Shown: one piece after another, positions 22,372 to 22,811 of the stretch | Numbering within the stretch: the first letter of the stretch is position 1 | Layout of the letters: each line of letters begins with the position of its first letter | NCBI GenBank assembly: GCA_018660305.1 | Contig: JABJKO010000106.1 | Span: 1 to 22,811 of the forward strand | Length of the DNA stretch: 22,811 bases | Source: Rhodospirillaceae bacterium | GTDB taxonomy: Bacteria; Pseudomonadota; Alphaproteobacteria; MPNO01; UBA2964 | Reading direction: 5' to 3' | Position numbers and translations under genes: made by a program | The notes under the pieces: model-generated | What the model saw: the letters and a program-made list of their open reading frames with translations, nothing else | What the model was told of the DNA's origin: nothing | The model's database searches: none

Positions 22372-22811
22372 TCAAAACCGCTCGAGCGAAGAAGCGGCCA
22401 ACTCGAAGCCGTCTCCGAGCCAGGGGATAAGGCGGTGTATGCGTGGCACGACGTCGCGGGCAAGAACCTCGAGACACAGCCCGTGCACTTCGGCAGGAAC
22501 GGTGCCCAGCTCGGCGCTGCGTACCACCAGATTGACGGTGCGGTGAAATCCGGGCCCGGGAAAAGGCACCGGGTCGAGGGTCGCCGGTTCGCGCAGCCCG
22601 TGCAGAATGTGCGACGGCACGCTGACCGCCCACCCGCGACCCGCGGCGACCATGGCAATTACGTCCTCGGAGCTGTCGAATTCCAGTTTACCGGGAAGCG
22701 TGAGACCCATCCGTTTGAATTGGCTTTCAATGGACCAGCCCATCTGAGTACGGCGGGTATAGCGGATCAAGGGCAACCGATCGGTCAGGTCATCCATCGA
22801 TGGCGGTTTCC
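22372..22811 (-). CDS. LysR-type transcriptional regulator, effector-binding domain (5' end beyond window)
   Basis: The frame stays open to the window edge, so only the C-terminal 145 or so residues are seen and the DNA-binding helix-turn-helix is missing. The visible part has the LysR effector-domain second-lobe pattern: LPLIRY, the FDSSEDVIAMVAAGRGWAVSVPSHIL segment (VxAGxGxxxxP type) and a final helical stretch before the TGA stop at 22372-22374. LysR proteins are commonly the inducer-sensing activators of aromatic catabolic genes. Here the gene converges on the UbiD-VOC-FAD hydroxylase set, so control of that set from this side is possible but unproven. The ATG at 22797 is internal. Confidence 0.82.
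   Translation of the reverse strand, partial: KPPSMDDLTDRLPLIRYTRRTQMGWSIESQFKRMGLTLPGKLEFDSSEDVIAMVAAGRGWAVSVPSHILHGLREPATLDPVPFPGPGFHRTVNLVVRSAELGTVPAEVHGLCLEVLARDVVPRIHRLIPWLGDGFELAASSLERF

Overview
The window reads as a chromosomal segment from a moderately GC-rich alphaproteobacterium. This rests on a class III alcohol dehydrogenase, a PagL-type outer-membrane enzyme, a PEP-CTERM protein with an alphaproteobacterial C-terminal signal, REP-like palindromes of the alphaproteobacterial kind, and abundant oxidative-catabolism enzymes. The order cannot be fixed from the sequence alone. No rRNA, tRNA, CRISPR array, transposase or phage gene was found.

Left part (1-4643), mostly envelope and housekeeping genes. 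It holds the 3' end of a glutathione-dependent formaldehyde dehydrogenase, a possible tiny membrane protein, a lipid A 3-O-deacylase (PagL-like) with an unusual Arg/Pro-rich linker, a small secreted protein, a single-pass membrane protein, and a VOC metalloenzyme with a good sigma-70 promoter. A secreted PEP-CTERM protein follows. It ends in a clear intrinsic terminator and is preceded by a near-consensus sigma-54 promoter and two upstream repeats that look like enhancer-binding sites.

Middle and right part (4644-22811), a catabolic region. An MFS transporter is divergent from a three-gene plus-strand operon (6048-9238): luciferase-like flavin monooxygenase (LLM), alpha/beta hydrolase with a cysteine nucleophile, and metal-dependent amidohydrolase. 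A three-helix membrane protein resembling PycTM/DUF5706 follows on the minus strand. A seven-gene minus-strand operon then runs from 17540 down to 10046: a second LLM monooxygenase, a second cysteine-type alpha/beta hydrolase, a Rieske oxygenase, a ThDP enzyme, an isochorismatase-fold cysteine hydrolase, a quinone-oxidoreductase-like MDR protein and a nu-class-like glutathione transferase. Divergent from it on the plus strand are an SGNH hydrolase, a UbiD-family decarboxylase with an extra C-terminal winged-helix-like tail, a small VOC protein and an FAD aromatic hydroxylase. A LysR regulator, cut by the window end, converges on them.

Taken together, 4644-22811 looks like an undescribed peripheral pathway for an aromatic or heterocyclic compound: oxygenation, ring or amide/lactone hydrolysis, decarboxylation, further hydroxylation, and glutathione-dependent clean-up. 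The LLM plus Cys-hydrolase pair occurs twice with different third partners, which suggests module duplication and divergence. The substrate cannot be read from the sequence. No flavin reductase, Rieske reductase or ferredoxin is present, so electron-supply partners must lie elsewhere.
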